From the NCBI RefSeq assembly GCF_937958065.1, contig NZ_CALFXI010000009.1, positions 1 to 34,919 on the forward strand: a DNA stretch of 34,919 nt, written 5' to 3'. This DNA is from an uncultured Steroidobacter sp. Its GTDB lineage: Bacteria; Pseudomonadota; Gammaproteobacteria; Steroidobacterales; Steroidobacteraceae. A program made the translations under genes and the position numbers. The notes below the pieces were generated by a model. The model had not been told where the DNA came from. It did not search any database and saw only the letters and a program-made list of their open reading frames with translations. Of this stretch, positions 25,120-32,573 are shown piece after piece. Every line of letters begins with the position of its first letter. Position 1 is the stretch's first letter.

Positions 25120-27773
25120 TCGTGCTCGACGTCGATGCCATAGCGTTGGATGGCCTCACTCACCCGACTGGCCGGGATGCGACCGTCATCTGCGAGCGCC
25201 TTGAGTGCAGCGACGACGATGTAGTGCCGGTCTACTTCGAAGAACTTGCGAAGCGCCTCGCGCGTATCGGAACGACCGTAGCCATCGGTGCCCAATGAAA
25301 CGAAGCGTCGCTCCGGCAGGAACGGCCGAATCTGGTCCGGGACGATCTTCATATAGTCGGTCGCAGCAATGACAGGGCCCGGATGCGAGGCGAGGCACTG
25401 CTGCACGTAACTGACGCGCGCCGGTGACTGCGGATGCATCATGTTCCAACGCTCGACTTCGAGTCCATCCCGTCGCAGCTCTGTAAAGCTCGTGGCGCTC
25501 CACACATTGCTTGCGACGCCGAAGTCCTGCTTCAACAAGTCGGCGGCGGCGAGCGCTTCGCGCAGAATCGATCCGCTGCCCATGAGCTGAACGATGCAAT
25601 CGGACTTCTGGGTGTCTGCGGGTTGCAGCAGATAGAGCCCTTTGAGAATGCCGTCGCGCACGCCTGGGGGCATGGGAGGGTGGGCGTAGTTCTCATTGAG
25701 CAGAGTGATGTAATAGAACACGTCCTCGTCATCGCGATACATGCGTTCGAGGCCGCCCTGCACGATCACGGCGAGCTCGTACGCAAACGTCGGGTCATAC
25801 GACAGGCACGACGGTATGACCGATGAGAACACGTGGCTGTGGCCATCCGCGTGCTGAAGTCCTTCTCCCATCAGCGTCGTGCGTCCGGCGGTGGCGCCGA
25901 GCAGGAAGCCGCGAGCGCGACAGTCGGCCGCGGCCCACGCGAGGTCGCCCACGCGCTGCAAGCCGAACATGGAATAGAAAATATAGAACGGCAGCATCGC
26001 CAGCCCGTGATTGCTGTAGGACGTTGCGGCTGCGATCCATGAAGACATGGCACCGGATTCGTTGATGCCTTCCTGCAGGATCTGTCCGTCCTTCGCCTCC
26101 TTGTAGTAGCTGAGCTGTCCGGCGTCCTGCGGCGTGTAGAGCTGGCCGACGTGCGAGTGAATGCCGATCTGGCGGAACAAACCTTCCATGCCGAACGTGC
26201 GAGATTCATCAGGCACGATGGGCACGACCCGCTTGCTGACGCGCTTATCCTTCAGCAGCGCGCTGAGGATGCGCACGAATGCCATGGTCGTCGAAAACTC
26301 GCGGCCGTCCGAGCCTTGCAGCTGGCTGTCGAACGTCGCGAGATCCGGAATCTCGATCGGATCGTGAGTGGACGAGCGCGCGGGCATGGGGCCGCCCAGC
26401 AGCGAGCGTCGCGCCGTAAAGTACTTCGCATCTTCGCTGTGCGGGTCCAATTGCAAGTAGGGCATCTCGGTCAGCTGATCGTCCGGCACGGGCAAGGCGA
26501 ATCGATCACGAAACGCCCGGACCGCCTCCGGCCCCATCTTTTTCAACTGATGATTGACGTTCAGACCTTCACCCGCTTCGCCCATGCCGAAGCCCTTGAC
26601 CGTTTTCGCGAGGATGACCGTCGGCTGCCCTGTGTGGCGCATCGCGCTTGCATAGGCCGCATACACCTTGCGCGGATCGTGGCCGCCACGCTCCAGCGCC
26701 CAGATCTCGTCATCGGACAGGTCCTGCACCAGTTCGAGCAGCTCTGGATACTTGCCGAAGAAATGCTGCCGGACATAGGCGCCGTTCTGCGACTTGAACG
26801 TCTGATAATCGCCATCCGTGCATTCCATCATTCGTTGGCGTAGCAGTCCGGTGCTGTCGCGGTTCAATAACGCGTCCCAACTGCTGCCCCAGATGACCTT
26901 GAGCACGTGCCACCCGGCTGCGCGGAACACGGCTTCGAGCTCCTGCATGATCTTGGCGTTACCGCGCACCGGGCCATCGAGGCGCTGCAAGTTGCAGTTG
27001 ACCACGAAGATCAGGTTGTCGAGCTTCTCGCGCCCGCCGAGCGAGATGGCCGCAAGCGACTCGGGCTGATCCATCTCGCCATCGCCCAGAAACGCCCAGA
27101 CCTTGCGATTCTGCGGTGGCAGCAGTCCGCGCAGCTCCAGGTACCGCATGAATCGTGCTTGATAGGCGGCGGTGATCGGTCCGAGCCCCATCGAGACCGT
27201 GGGGAACTGCCAGAAGTGCGGCATGAGCCGCGGATGAGGATAGGAGGGCAGGCCGTCGCGACCGGCTTCTCGGCGGAAGTTATCCAGTTGGTCCGCGCTG
27301 ATTCGTCCTTCCAGAAACGCGCGGGCGTAGAAGCCGGGCGCTGAGTGCCCTTGCAGATAGAGCAGGTCGCCGCCGGAGTCCCGCGTGCGCGCGCGAAAGA
27401 AATGATTGAAGCCCACATCGTAAAGCACGGCGGCCGAAGCGTAGGTCGCGATGTGACCGCCGACGTTCGAGTGCTTGCCCGCGCGCAGCACGGTTACCAT
27501 CGCGTTCCAGCGAATGCAGGCGCTGATCCGCCGTTCGATCTCCAGATCGCCCGGATACTCGCCCTGGTTTTCCGCGGCGATCGTGTTGACGTAGGGCGTC
27601 GTGACGATGGCGCGCCGGTCGCCGTGCAGAGCGGCGTCGCGCTGCAGGAGTGCGTCGATCAGGAAATGGCCGCGCTCGCGCCCCTGGTGTTCGAGCACGC
27701 TCTCGTAGGCGTCGAGCCACTCGCGAGTTTCCTGTGTGTCGATGTCGGCTGCTGCTGGGGCGAGGGTGTCCAA
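25107..27773 (-). CDS. aceE: Pyruvate dehydrogenase E1 component, homodimeric type
   Basis: 888 residues if it starts at the TTG at 27773, against 887 in E. coli AceE. This TTG has GGAG seven bases upstream and begins just before IDTQETREWLDAYESVL, which aligns with the family N-terminus; no ATG fits. The thiamine-diphosphate site GDGEMDQPE (from residue 230) and NCNLQRLDGPVRGN are present, as are the catalytic-loop region LQEGINESGAM and YIFYSMFGLQRVGD. It decarboxylates pyruvate and acetylates the lipoyl E2. No aceF or lpd is adjacent: both flanks are TetR regulators, so it is a lone E1. It could supply a distant E2, or be an extra copy under special control. The twin operators at 27814-27863 face its start. 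Confidence 0.95.
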   Translation of the reverse strand: MDTLAPAAADIDTQETREWLDAYESVLEHQGRERGHFLIDALLQRDAALHGDRRAIVTTPYVNTIAAENQGEYPGDLEIERRISACIRWNAMVTVLRAGKHSNVGGHIATYASAAVLYDVGFNHFFRARTRDSGGDLLYLQGHSAPGFYARAFLEGRISADQLDNFRREAGRDGLPSYPHPRLMPHFWQFPTVSMGLGPITAAYQARFMRYLELRGLLPPQNRKVWAFLGDGEMDQPESLAAISLGGREKLDNLIFVVNCNLQRLDGPVRGNAKIMQELEAVFRAAGWHVLKVIWGSSWDALLNRDSTGLLRQRMMECTDGDYQTFKSQNGAYVRQHFFGKYPELLELVQDLSDDEIWALERGGHDPRKVYAAYASAMRHTGQPTVILAKTVKGFGMGEAGEGLNVNHQLKKMGPEAVRAFRDRFALPVPDDQLTEMPYLQLDPHSEDAKYFTARRSLLGGPMPARSSTHDPIEIPDLATFDSQLQGSDGREFSTTMAFVRILSALLKDKRVSKRVVPIVPDESRTFGMEGLFRQIGIHSHVGQLYTPQDAGQLSYYKEAKDGQILQEGINESGAMSSWIAAATSYSNHGLAMLPFYIFYSMFGLQRVGDLAWAAADCRARGFLLGATAGRTTLMGEGLQHADGHSHVFSSVIPSCLSYDPTFAYELAVIVQGGLERMYRDDEDVFYYITLLNENYAHPPMPPGVRDGILKGLYLLQPADTQKSDCIVQLMGSGSILREALAAADLLKQDFGVASNVWSATSFTELRRDGLEVERWNMMHPQSPARVSYVQQCLASHPGPVIAATDYMKIVPDQIRPFLPERRFVSLGTDGYGRSDTREALRKFFEVDRHYIVVAALKALADDGRIPASRVSEAIQRYGIDVEHDYCR

Positions 27774-27794
27774 GGTGCTGCTCCGCTGGGTGCG

Positions 27795-27812
27795 AGCGCG
27801 CCACGGCGCGCT
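27795..27812 (-). promoter_or_regulatory. Leader hairpin upstream of aceE
   Basis: AGCGCGC at 27795-27801 and GCGCGCT at 27806-27812 form a perfect 7-base stem with a 4-base loop. It lies about 22 bases before the TTG start of aceE and just next to the first TetR-type operator. It could be an mRNA leader structure affecting translation, or simply GC-rich sequence. Confidence 0.35.
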
Positions 27813-27813
27813 G

Positions 27814-27831
27814 TGGTACGATACGTTACCA
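27814..27831. promoter_or_regulatory. Operator 1, TGGTA-N8-TACCA
   Basis: TGGTACGATACGTTACCA has 5-base inverted arms around an 8-base centre. A second copy with the same arms and spacing is 32 bases away (centre to centre). Both lie between the divergent aceE and tetR genes, so the TetR protein at 27878 is the obvious binder. Confidence 0.65.
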
Positions 27832-27845
27832 TAGCAGCGCTGGAT

Positions 27846-27863
27846 TGGTACGGTGTAGTACCA
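27846..27863. promoter_or_regulatory. Operator 2, TGGTA-N8-TACCA
   Basis: TGGTACGGTGTAGTACCA repeats the arms and spacing of operator 1; here the arms extend to six bases (TGGTAC/GTACCA). It ends 14 bases before the TetR start codon, so bound repressor would block expression of its own gene. Spacing of about three helical turns from operator 1 fits side-by-side dimers on one face. Confidence 0.65.
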
Positions 27864-27877
27864 AAAAGAGGTGACGC

Positions 27878-28537
27878 ATGTCGAAAGCGAAAACTGCAAC
27901 CAAGAAGGTCGGCAGGGCACGTGCCTCGCTCGCCGGTCGCGCGCGCTCGGCGCAGATCCTGCGGGTCGCCTCCAAAATCTTCTTCAAGCACGGCTACGCG
28001 GGTGCCAGCATCGATGCGATCATTGCCGAGGCGGGCGGCTCGAAGCGCGATGTGTACAGCGAGTTCGGCGGCAAGGAAGGACTGTTCGCGGCGATGGTGC
28101 GTGACAACTTGAACGCGGCGCTCGGCACGCTGGCGCCGGACACCGACGAGTCCAAGAGCTTACGAGCGACGTTGCTCGACTTCGGCACGGGCCTGGCCGA
28201 AGTGCTGATGACGCCGACCGGATTGAATCTCTACCGCATCATCGTCTCCGAGGGCACGCGCTTTCCGGCCCTGGCGAAGCTGTTTTACGACAGCGGGCCG
28301 GGGTTGGTCGCGGGCAGGCTCGCCGAAGTGCTGGAACGGCGGCGGGCGGCAGGGGAAATCGATGTCGCCGATTGCGAGGCGGCCGCCGACCAGTTCGTTG
28401 GGATGATTCGCGGCAATCTGCATCTGTCCGTGATCCTGCGCATCCGCTCAGCACCGAAGGCGGACGAGTTGCAGGCTTTTGTCGCAAAAGCGGTCGCCAC
28501 GTTCCTGGGCGGCATCGTCTCGACTCGCAAAGTCTGA
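27878..28537 (+). CDS. TetR-family regulator with AefR-like C-terminal domain
   Basis: 219 residues, with AGAGGTGA close before the ATG. A basic N-terminal tail (Lys/Arg/Ala-rich, residues 1-23) precedes the helix-turn-helix: SAQILRVASKIFFKHGYAG, then SIDAIIAEAGGSKRDVYSEF. The C-terminal part (EGTRFPALAKLFYDSGPG, about residue 125 onward) resembles the AefR-type TetR ligand domain. It is divergent from aceE, with two matching operators between them. Control of aceE by this protein is a direct prediction from layout, not shown. Confidence 0.92.
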   Translation: MSKAKTATKKVGRARASLAGRARSAQILRVASKIFFKHGYAGASIDAIIAEAGGSKRDVYSEFGGKEGLFAAMVRDNLNAALGTLAPDTDESKSLRATLLDFGTGLAEVLMTPTGLNLYRIIVSEGTRFPALAKLFYDSGPGLVAGRLAEVLERRRAAGEIDVADCEAAADQFVGMIRGNLHLSVILRIRSAPKADELQAFVAKAVATFLGGIVSTRKV

Positions 28538-28629
28538 AGCGGCAGGGCCACTCAACCAGGCTCAACCAATTGATGTCTCATGCGGACTGAAGTGCCATTC
28601 GTCGCCACCCCTTGCGTGAACCTGCTCTC

Positions 28630-28678
28630 GACACGCTACAGACCTGTAGCGATACTAGATACAGGTCTGTAGCGTGTC
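28630..28678. promoter_or_regulatory. Perfect 19-base inverted repeat (double operator) before the quinone oxidoreductase
   Basis: GACACGCTACAGACCTGTA (28630-28648) and its exact reverse complement (28660-28678) flank an 11-base spacer. Each arm contains its own small palindrome: GCTACAG-AC-CTGTAGC at 28635-28650 and TACAG-GT-CTGTA at 28660-28671, with centres 23 bases apart. The spacer holds GATACT, a possible -10 element. This looks like two operators of a dimeric repressor over the promoter of the gene at 28701. The repeat does not resemble the TGGTA operators of the nearby TetR, so another regulator is likely. Confidence 0.7.
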
Positions 28679-28700
28679 AATGCAATCGAGGAATCGACTG

Positions 28701-29654
28701 GTGAACAAGATGTGGGCGGTCCAGCAGCAAAGCTGGGGTGGAGCGGAGCAACTGAAGCTCACGGAAGTGGAGCGGCCGGTGCCGCTGCCGACCGAGGTGC
28801 TCGTCAGAGTGCACGCTGCAGGCGTGAACCCGGTCGACGTGTACACGCGCGAGGGCAAAGCTTATATGCGCGCGCTCAGCTTGCCGCACATTCCAGGATG
28901 GGATGTGGCTGGCGTCGTTGAAGCCGTGGGCTATGGCGTCACACGATTCAGAGTGGGCGATGAAGTGTTCGGCATGCCTTGGTTTCCACGCGCAGCGGGC
29001 GCCTACGCTCAATATATCGTCGCACCGTCGCGGCATCTCGCCCTGAAGCCGTTCGGTATCGATCTTGTGCATGCGGCAGCGTTGCCGCTCGCCGGTTTGA
29101 GTGCCTGGCAGATGCTCGTGGACGTAGCCAGGGTGCAACCCGGGATGCGGGTACTGATCAACGGCGGTGCCGGCGGGGTCGGGCACCTGGCGATTCAGAT
29201 CGCCAAGCAGCGCGGGGCGCATGTGATCGCGACGGCTCGCGCCGAGAAACATGCGTTCTGCCGCAAGCTGGGAGCGGACGAGGTGATCGACTACACGGTG
29301 ACTGCCGTTCACGAGCGAGTCTGCGACGCCGATGTGGTCATCGAGCTGGTCGGCGGTGAAACCTGCCTAGCAATGCTCAAGGTGCTTCGCAAGGGCGGGC
29401 TGCTGGTCAGCGCGCAAGCTGCGTGGGCGCCGTCCCTGTACGACGAAGCGAAAGCACTTGGCGTGCGCGCGTCGGCGTATCTCGTCGAGCCGGACTGGCG
29501 AGGTCTCGAATCGTTGAGCGCCCTGGTCGAGTCCGGAGTGTTACAAGTTCATGTCCAAAACGTGTTTGCACTTCGTGACGTCGCGCGCGCGCACGATCTG
29601 ATCTGGCAGAGGCGGGTCGCGGGTAAGGTCGTGTTGAGCATTCCGAGCGGCTGA
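28701..29654 (+). CDS. Zinc-independent quinone oxidoreductase/NADP-dependent alcohol dehydrogenase (MDR family)
   Basis: 317 residues from the GTG at 28701, which has GAGGA eight bases upstream; ATG at 28710 or 28680 are alternatives, the latter touching the operator repeat. It is a medium-chain dehydrogenase/reductase: a GroES-like N-terminal part (VHAAGVNPVDVYTREG, HIPGWDVAGVVEAVG) and a Rossmann part with INGGAGGVGHLAIQIAKQRGA binding NADPH. The structural zinc cysteines are absent, as in quinone oxidoreductases such as QOR. It probably reduces quinones or enals, detoxifying electrophiles. The double operator upstream fits substrate-induced expression. Confidence 0.9.
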   Translation: MNKMWAVQQQSWGGAEQLKLTEVERPVPLPTEVLVRVHAAGVNPVDVYTREGKAYMRALSLPHIPGWDVAGVVEAVGYGVTRFRVGDEVFGMPWFPRAAGAYAQYIVAPSRHLALKPFGIDLVHAAALPLAGLSAWQMLVDVARVQPGMRVLINGGAGGVGHLAIQIAKQRGAHVIATARAEKHAFCRKLGADEVIDYTVTAVHERVCDADVVIELVGGETCLAMLKVLRKGGLLVSAQAAWAPSLYDEAKALGVRASAYLVEPDWRGLESLSALVESGVLQVHVQNVFALRDVARAHDLIWQRRVAGKVVLSIPSG

Positions 29655-29681
29655 AAAAGAAAGCTCGAAGGCGCAGCCGCC
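29654..29681 (-). terminator. Hairpin plus T-tract ending the lipoprotein transcript
   Basis: Read on the minus strand, GGCG-GCTG-CGCC (29681-29670) is followed by a T-rich run corresponding to AAAAAGAAA on the plus strand at 29654-29662. The stem is short but the T-tract is good. It lies just after the minus-strand lipoprotein gene and at the very end of the plus-strand oxidoreductase gene. Confidence 0.5.
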
Positions 29682-29685
29682 TGCT

Positions 29686-29704
29686 GGCCCGGTCAGACCG
29701 GGCC
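29686..29704. terminator. Near-perfect palindrome at the convergent gene end
   Basis: GGCCCGGTC and GACCGGGCC (29686-29694, 29696-29704) surround a single A, giving an 8-base stem with a 3-base loop. It spans the stop codon of the lipoprotein gene and lies 31 bases after the oxidoreductase stop. It may stop transcription arriving from the left, although no T-run follows on the plus strand. Confidence 0.45.
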
Positions 29705-30169
29705 GTGAGTTTCGTAGCCGGACGCGCCGGTGCCTTCGCAGGAGACTTCGACGCGCTCGCTGCGTGTTGCGGTGTAGGCCATGCTGACGAGCTCTTCGGC
29801 GGCAACCTCCGCCTTGTTATCGAAGCGCAGCAGGCGGCCATCCGGCATCGTCATGTACACGGCGACGAGCAGATTGCACTGAGTGACGACCACCGAGGGG
29901 AGCGGATGGCCATCTACCAACGGCGCATTCTTCTCCGGGCCGATGTCATCGCCGTGCGCCACTGCCGCGTCACCAGGCTGGCAACCATTCGGCTTGGTGC
30001 AGATCGTGACGTGAGAGACGCTGTTGCTGTCGGCAAGTGTGCTCATCGGCGAGGCCGATTCCGAACCAGCCGTGCCGGACTGGGTTGCCGTGGAGGGAAT
30101 CGACGAGGTTGCGCATCCCTGCACGAGCACAGCTGCGGCGGCCGCAGCCAGGAAAATCGGACGTTTCAC
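29693..30169 (-). CDS. Small putative lipoprotein of unknown function
   Basis: 158 residues from a GTG at 30169 with GAGGA six bases upstream; earlier in-frame starts would add an unlikely N-terminus. MKRPIFLAAAAAAVLVQGC is a lipoprotein signal with Cys19 as the lipidated residue. A Ser/Thr-rich linker follows to about residue 50, then a compact domain with four cysteines (ICTKPNGCQPG, TQCNLL, VSCEG) that could form two disulfides in the periplasm. I recognise no family. It is convergent with the oxidoreductase gene and lies downstream of glnA on the same strand, 261 bases away, so it probably has its own promoter. Confidence 0.75.
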   Translation of the reverse strand: MKRPIFLAAAAAAVLVQGCATSSIPSTATQSGTAGSESASPMSTLADSNSVSHVTICTKPNGCQPGDAAVAHGDDIGPEKNAPLVDGHPLPSVVVTQCNLLVAVYMTMPDGRLLRFDNKAEVAAEELVSMAYTATRSERVEVSCEGTGASGYETHGPV

Positions 30170-30430
30170 TACATATCCTCGAAAAAGATGACAAGCAAGG
30201 GATAAAGCAAGCACGCTGTCGGCGCAGCACTTCATGACCGATCCGCGCTTACCCATTGCAGAATCAACGGGATCGGGTCACTGCGAGTGATTGAGCAAAG
30301 CGCCGCGCTGAATGCGCACTATAGGGACGTAGCAGGGCGGAGCGCTGCAGACATATGCTCAACATCACCTCATCCCGACTCGCAGGCGGGCACAGCCGTC
30401 ACGCGGGGAAGGAAATCCCGAGGGCGGCGG

Positions 30431-31936
30431 TCACATGTCGAAATAGAGATGGAACTCCCATGGATGCGGTCGCAGCCGAACCGGATCGATCTCGTGCACC
30501 CGCTTGTAGTCGATCCAGGTCTCGATCACATCGCGGGTGAATACGTCGCTCTTTCTGAGAAAGTCATTGTCGTCTTCGAGCGCGCGCAGGGATTCTTCGA
30601 GCGAGCCGGGCACCTGCGGCACGTTGCGGGCTTGCTCCGGCGGTAGATCATAGATGTTCTTGTCCAGTGGCTCTCCCGGTTGGATGCGATTGTTTACGCC
30701 GTCGAGGCCGGCCATCACCATGGCCGCAAAAGCCAGGTACGCATTCGCCGACGGATCCGGACAGCGAAACTCCACGCGCTTGGATTCCGCCGAGTCGGAG
30801 TACATCGGAATTCGTGCGGCCGCCGAGCGATTGCGCTGAGACATCGCCAGATTGACAGGCGCCTCGTAACCCGGAACGAGGCGCTTGTAGGAATTGGTCG
30901 TCGGCGCGCAGAAGGCCATCAACGCCGGTGCATGCTTCAGCAGGCCGCCGATATACCATCTGCAGGTCTCGGAAGTGAGTGCGTAACCGGAAGGATCGAA
31001 GAACAGATTCCTGCCGTCCTTCCACAGGCTCTGATGGCAGTGCATGCCGCTCGCGTTGTCCCCGAAGATGGGTTTCGGCATGAACGTCGCCACTTTGCCG
31101 TGGCGGCGTGCGACGTTCTTGCTCATGTATTTGTAGATCATCACGTTGTCCGCCATGCGCAGCAGCGGCGCGAAGCGCATGTCGATCTCGTTCTGGCCGG
31201 CCGTGGCAACTTCGTGATGATGAACTTCCACCTGGATGCCGGCGCCCATGAGCGCAAGCACGATCTCCGAGCGGATATCCTGCAGCGTGTCGTGCGGCGG
31301 AACCGGAAAGTAGCCTTCTTTGTAGCGCGCCTTGTAACCGAGATTGCCGCCGCCGAACGCCCCTTCGTCGCGACCGGTGTTCCACTCGGCCTCCGCGGAC
31401 TCGATGTAATAGAAGCCGCAGTGCGCGTCCTGGCCGAAGCGGATGGAATCGAAGATGAAGAATTCGAGCTCTGGACCGAAAAAGCAGGTATCTGCGATCC
31501 CGCTCGAGGCCACGTAGTTTTCTGCCTTGCGTGCAATGTAGCGCGGGTCGCGCGAGTAAGGCAGACGCAGAATCGGGTCCACCACGTCGCAGATGAGCGC
31601 CAGCGTCGGCCGCTCGTAGAAGGGATCGACGAACGCCGTGGTGCAATCGGGCTTGAGGAGCATGTCGGACTCATGAATCTCCTGGAACCCGCGAATCGAC
31701 GAGCCGTCGAAGCCGATCCCGTCCTCGAACAGCCGCGTCGAGACCTCGGGCAGAGTGATCGAAAAATGCTGCCACAGGCCGGGAAGGTCGGTGAATCTGA
31801 GATCGACGATCTCGATCCCGTGTCCATCGATCAGCGCAACGACATCCTCGACGCTTTGCGGGCGGGTGTACTGGAATTGACCAGGCGCAACGACCAACGG
31901 CGTCGGGCGCTGGCTGGAGAGTACTGGATCGGGCAT
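30431..31936 (-). CDS. glnA: Type I glutamine synthetase
   Basis: 501 residues from the ATG at 31936. It makes glutamine from glutamate, ammonia and ATP as a dodecamer. Family motifs are GIGFDGSSIRGF, GPELEFFIFD (metal-binding Glu), VHHHEVATAGQNEIDMRF, KPIFGDNASGMHCHQSLW, the ATP-site RNRSAAARIP and NIYDLPPE, where Tyr429 matches the adenylylated Tyr397 of E. coli. So it belongs to the adenylylation-controlled class. It carries roughly 30 extra N-terminal residues compared with the 469-residue E. coli enzyme. No ntrB or ntrC genes are adjacent, and I could not find a convincing sigma-54 promoter upstream. Whether it is the main glutamine synthetase or an extra copy cannot be told here. Confidence 0.95.
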   Translation of the reverse strand: MPDPVLSSQRPTPLVVAPGQFQYTRPQSVEDVVALIDGHGIEIVDLRFTDLPGLWQHFSITLPEVSTRLFEDGIGFDGSSIRGFQEIHESDMLLKPDCTTAFVDPFYERPTLALICDVVDPILRLPYSRDPRYIARKAENYVASSGIADTCFFGPELEFFIFDSIRFGQDAHCGFYYIESAEAEWNTGRDEGAFGGGNLGYKARYKEGYFPVPPHDTLQDIRSEIVLALMGAGIQVEVHHHEVATAGQNEIDMRFAPLLRMADNVMIYKYMSKNVARRHGKVATFMPKPIFGDNASGMHCHQSLWKDGRNLFFDPSGYALTSETCRWYIGGLLKHAPALMAFCAPTTNSYKRLVPGYEAPVNLAMSQRNRSAAARIPMYSDSAESKRVEFRCPDPSANAYLAFAAMVMAGLDGVNNRIQPGEPLDKNIYDLPPEQARNVPQVPGSLEESLRALEDDNDFLRKSDVFTRDVIETWIDYKRVHEIDPVRLRPHPWEFHLYFDM

Positions 31937-31956
31937 GGCATCCCCCTTTGCTTGAT

Positions 31957-31975
31957 GCGCCGCTGCAGGCGGCGC
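31957..31975 (-). promoter_or_regulatory. Hairpin in the glnA leader
   Basis: GCGCCGC (31957-31963) and GCGGCGC (31969-31975) are perfect 7-base arms around TGCAG. It begins 21 bases upstream of the glnA start codon, just beyond the G-rich Shine-Dalgarno region. It may be a leader stem-loop; no known riboswitch was recognised. Confidence 0.3.
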
Positions 31976-32164
31976 GATCGCCGGGCAAGCTCCCATCACG
32001 CCGATGGTAGACCCGATACCGCGGTGAGTGCACCGTCGGCCCGGCGCCTGCGGTTTTCAGCCATTTACGCGTGACGAGCAGATTGCAGGGGCAGATCCGT
32101 ACTGCTCGTCATTTCGAGAGATTGCGCATGCTCTCCGGAAACCATCATTTCCCTGGCCGTATGC

Positions 32165-32392
32165 GTGCTGGCAACGTCTCATCCCTTCGTCATCGAGAAG
32201 TGCCACGCTAGAGGGCTGAAACATGCCGCCAAAAAAGCGGCCAAGATCGTCGAGGAAGGCGGCATCGCTATCGGCGTGATCTGGGATGTGACCGACGAGG
32301 CACAAGCCGCCGTGCTATGGCTGTGCAGCCACGGTGCCAGCTTCGTCGTTGGTGTCCGCTTGCCGATGGATGGCGGCTTTACCGCGCACTGA
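32165..32392 (+). pseudogene. Relic of a short-chain dehydrogenase gene with an internal deletion
   Basis: The frame encodes 75 residues. The first part (AAKKAAKIVEEGGIAIGVIWDVTDEAQ) resembles the early Rossmann region of SDR proteins. It runs straight into AAVLWLCSHGASFVVGVRLPMDGGFTAH, which is the typical SDR C-terminus. The middle of the protein, including the catalytic Ser/Tyr/Lys, is missing, as is a proper glycine-rich TGxxxGxG start. This looks like a gene that lost about 150 codons. Another, intact SDR gene lies at 33601, but the relic resembles a different SDR group. It could also be a chance similarity in the first half; the C-terminal match is strong. Confidence 0.65.
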
Positions 32393-32573
32393 GTGAATGT
32401 GAGCTGTGCTCGGCCTGGAGGTGACCATTTTGCGGAGGCAGTTATGCAAGATGTGCGTCCGCGCTTCGGGCGAGTCGCTGCTTCAGTCATGGGGTAAGCG
32501 GCGAACAAGAGCGGCCGCGGGCGCACGGCGTCCCGGTTGAACTCACCATCCGCGCTGGGCATCATCGTGCGTT

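Noticed and set aside
31937..32040. Sigma-54 promoter and NtrC site before glnA
   Set aside because: I looked for GG-N10-GC spacing and a TGCACC/GGTGCA dyad on the minus strand. Only a GTGCAC fragment is present, which is not enough.
30680..32074. A 464-codon plus-strand frame antisense to glnA
   Set aside because: The minus strand encodes a complete glutamine synthetase; this frame has no motifs.
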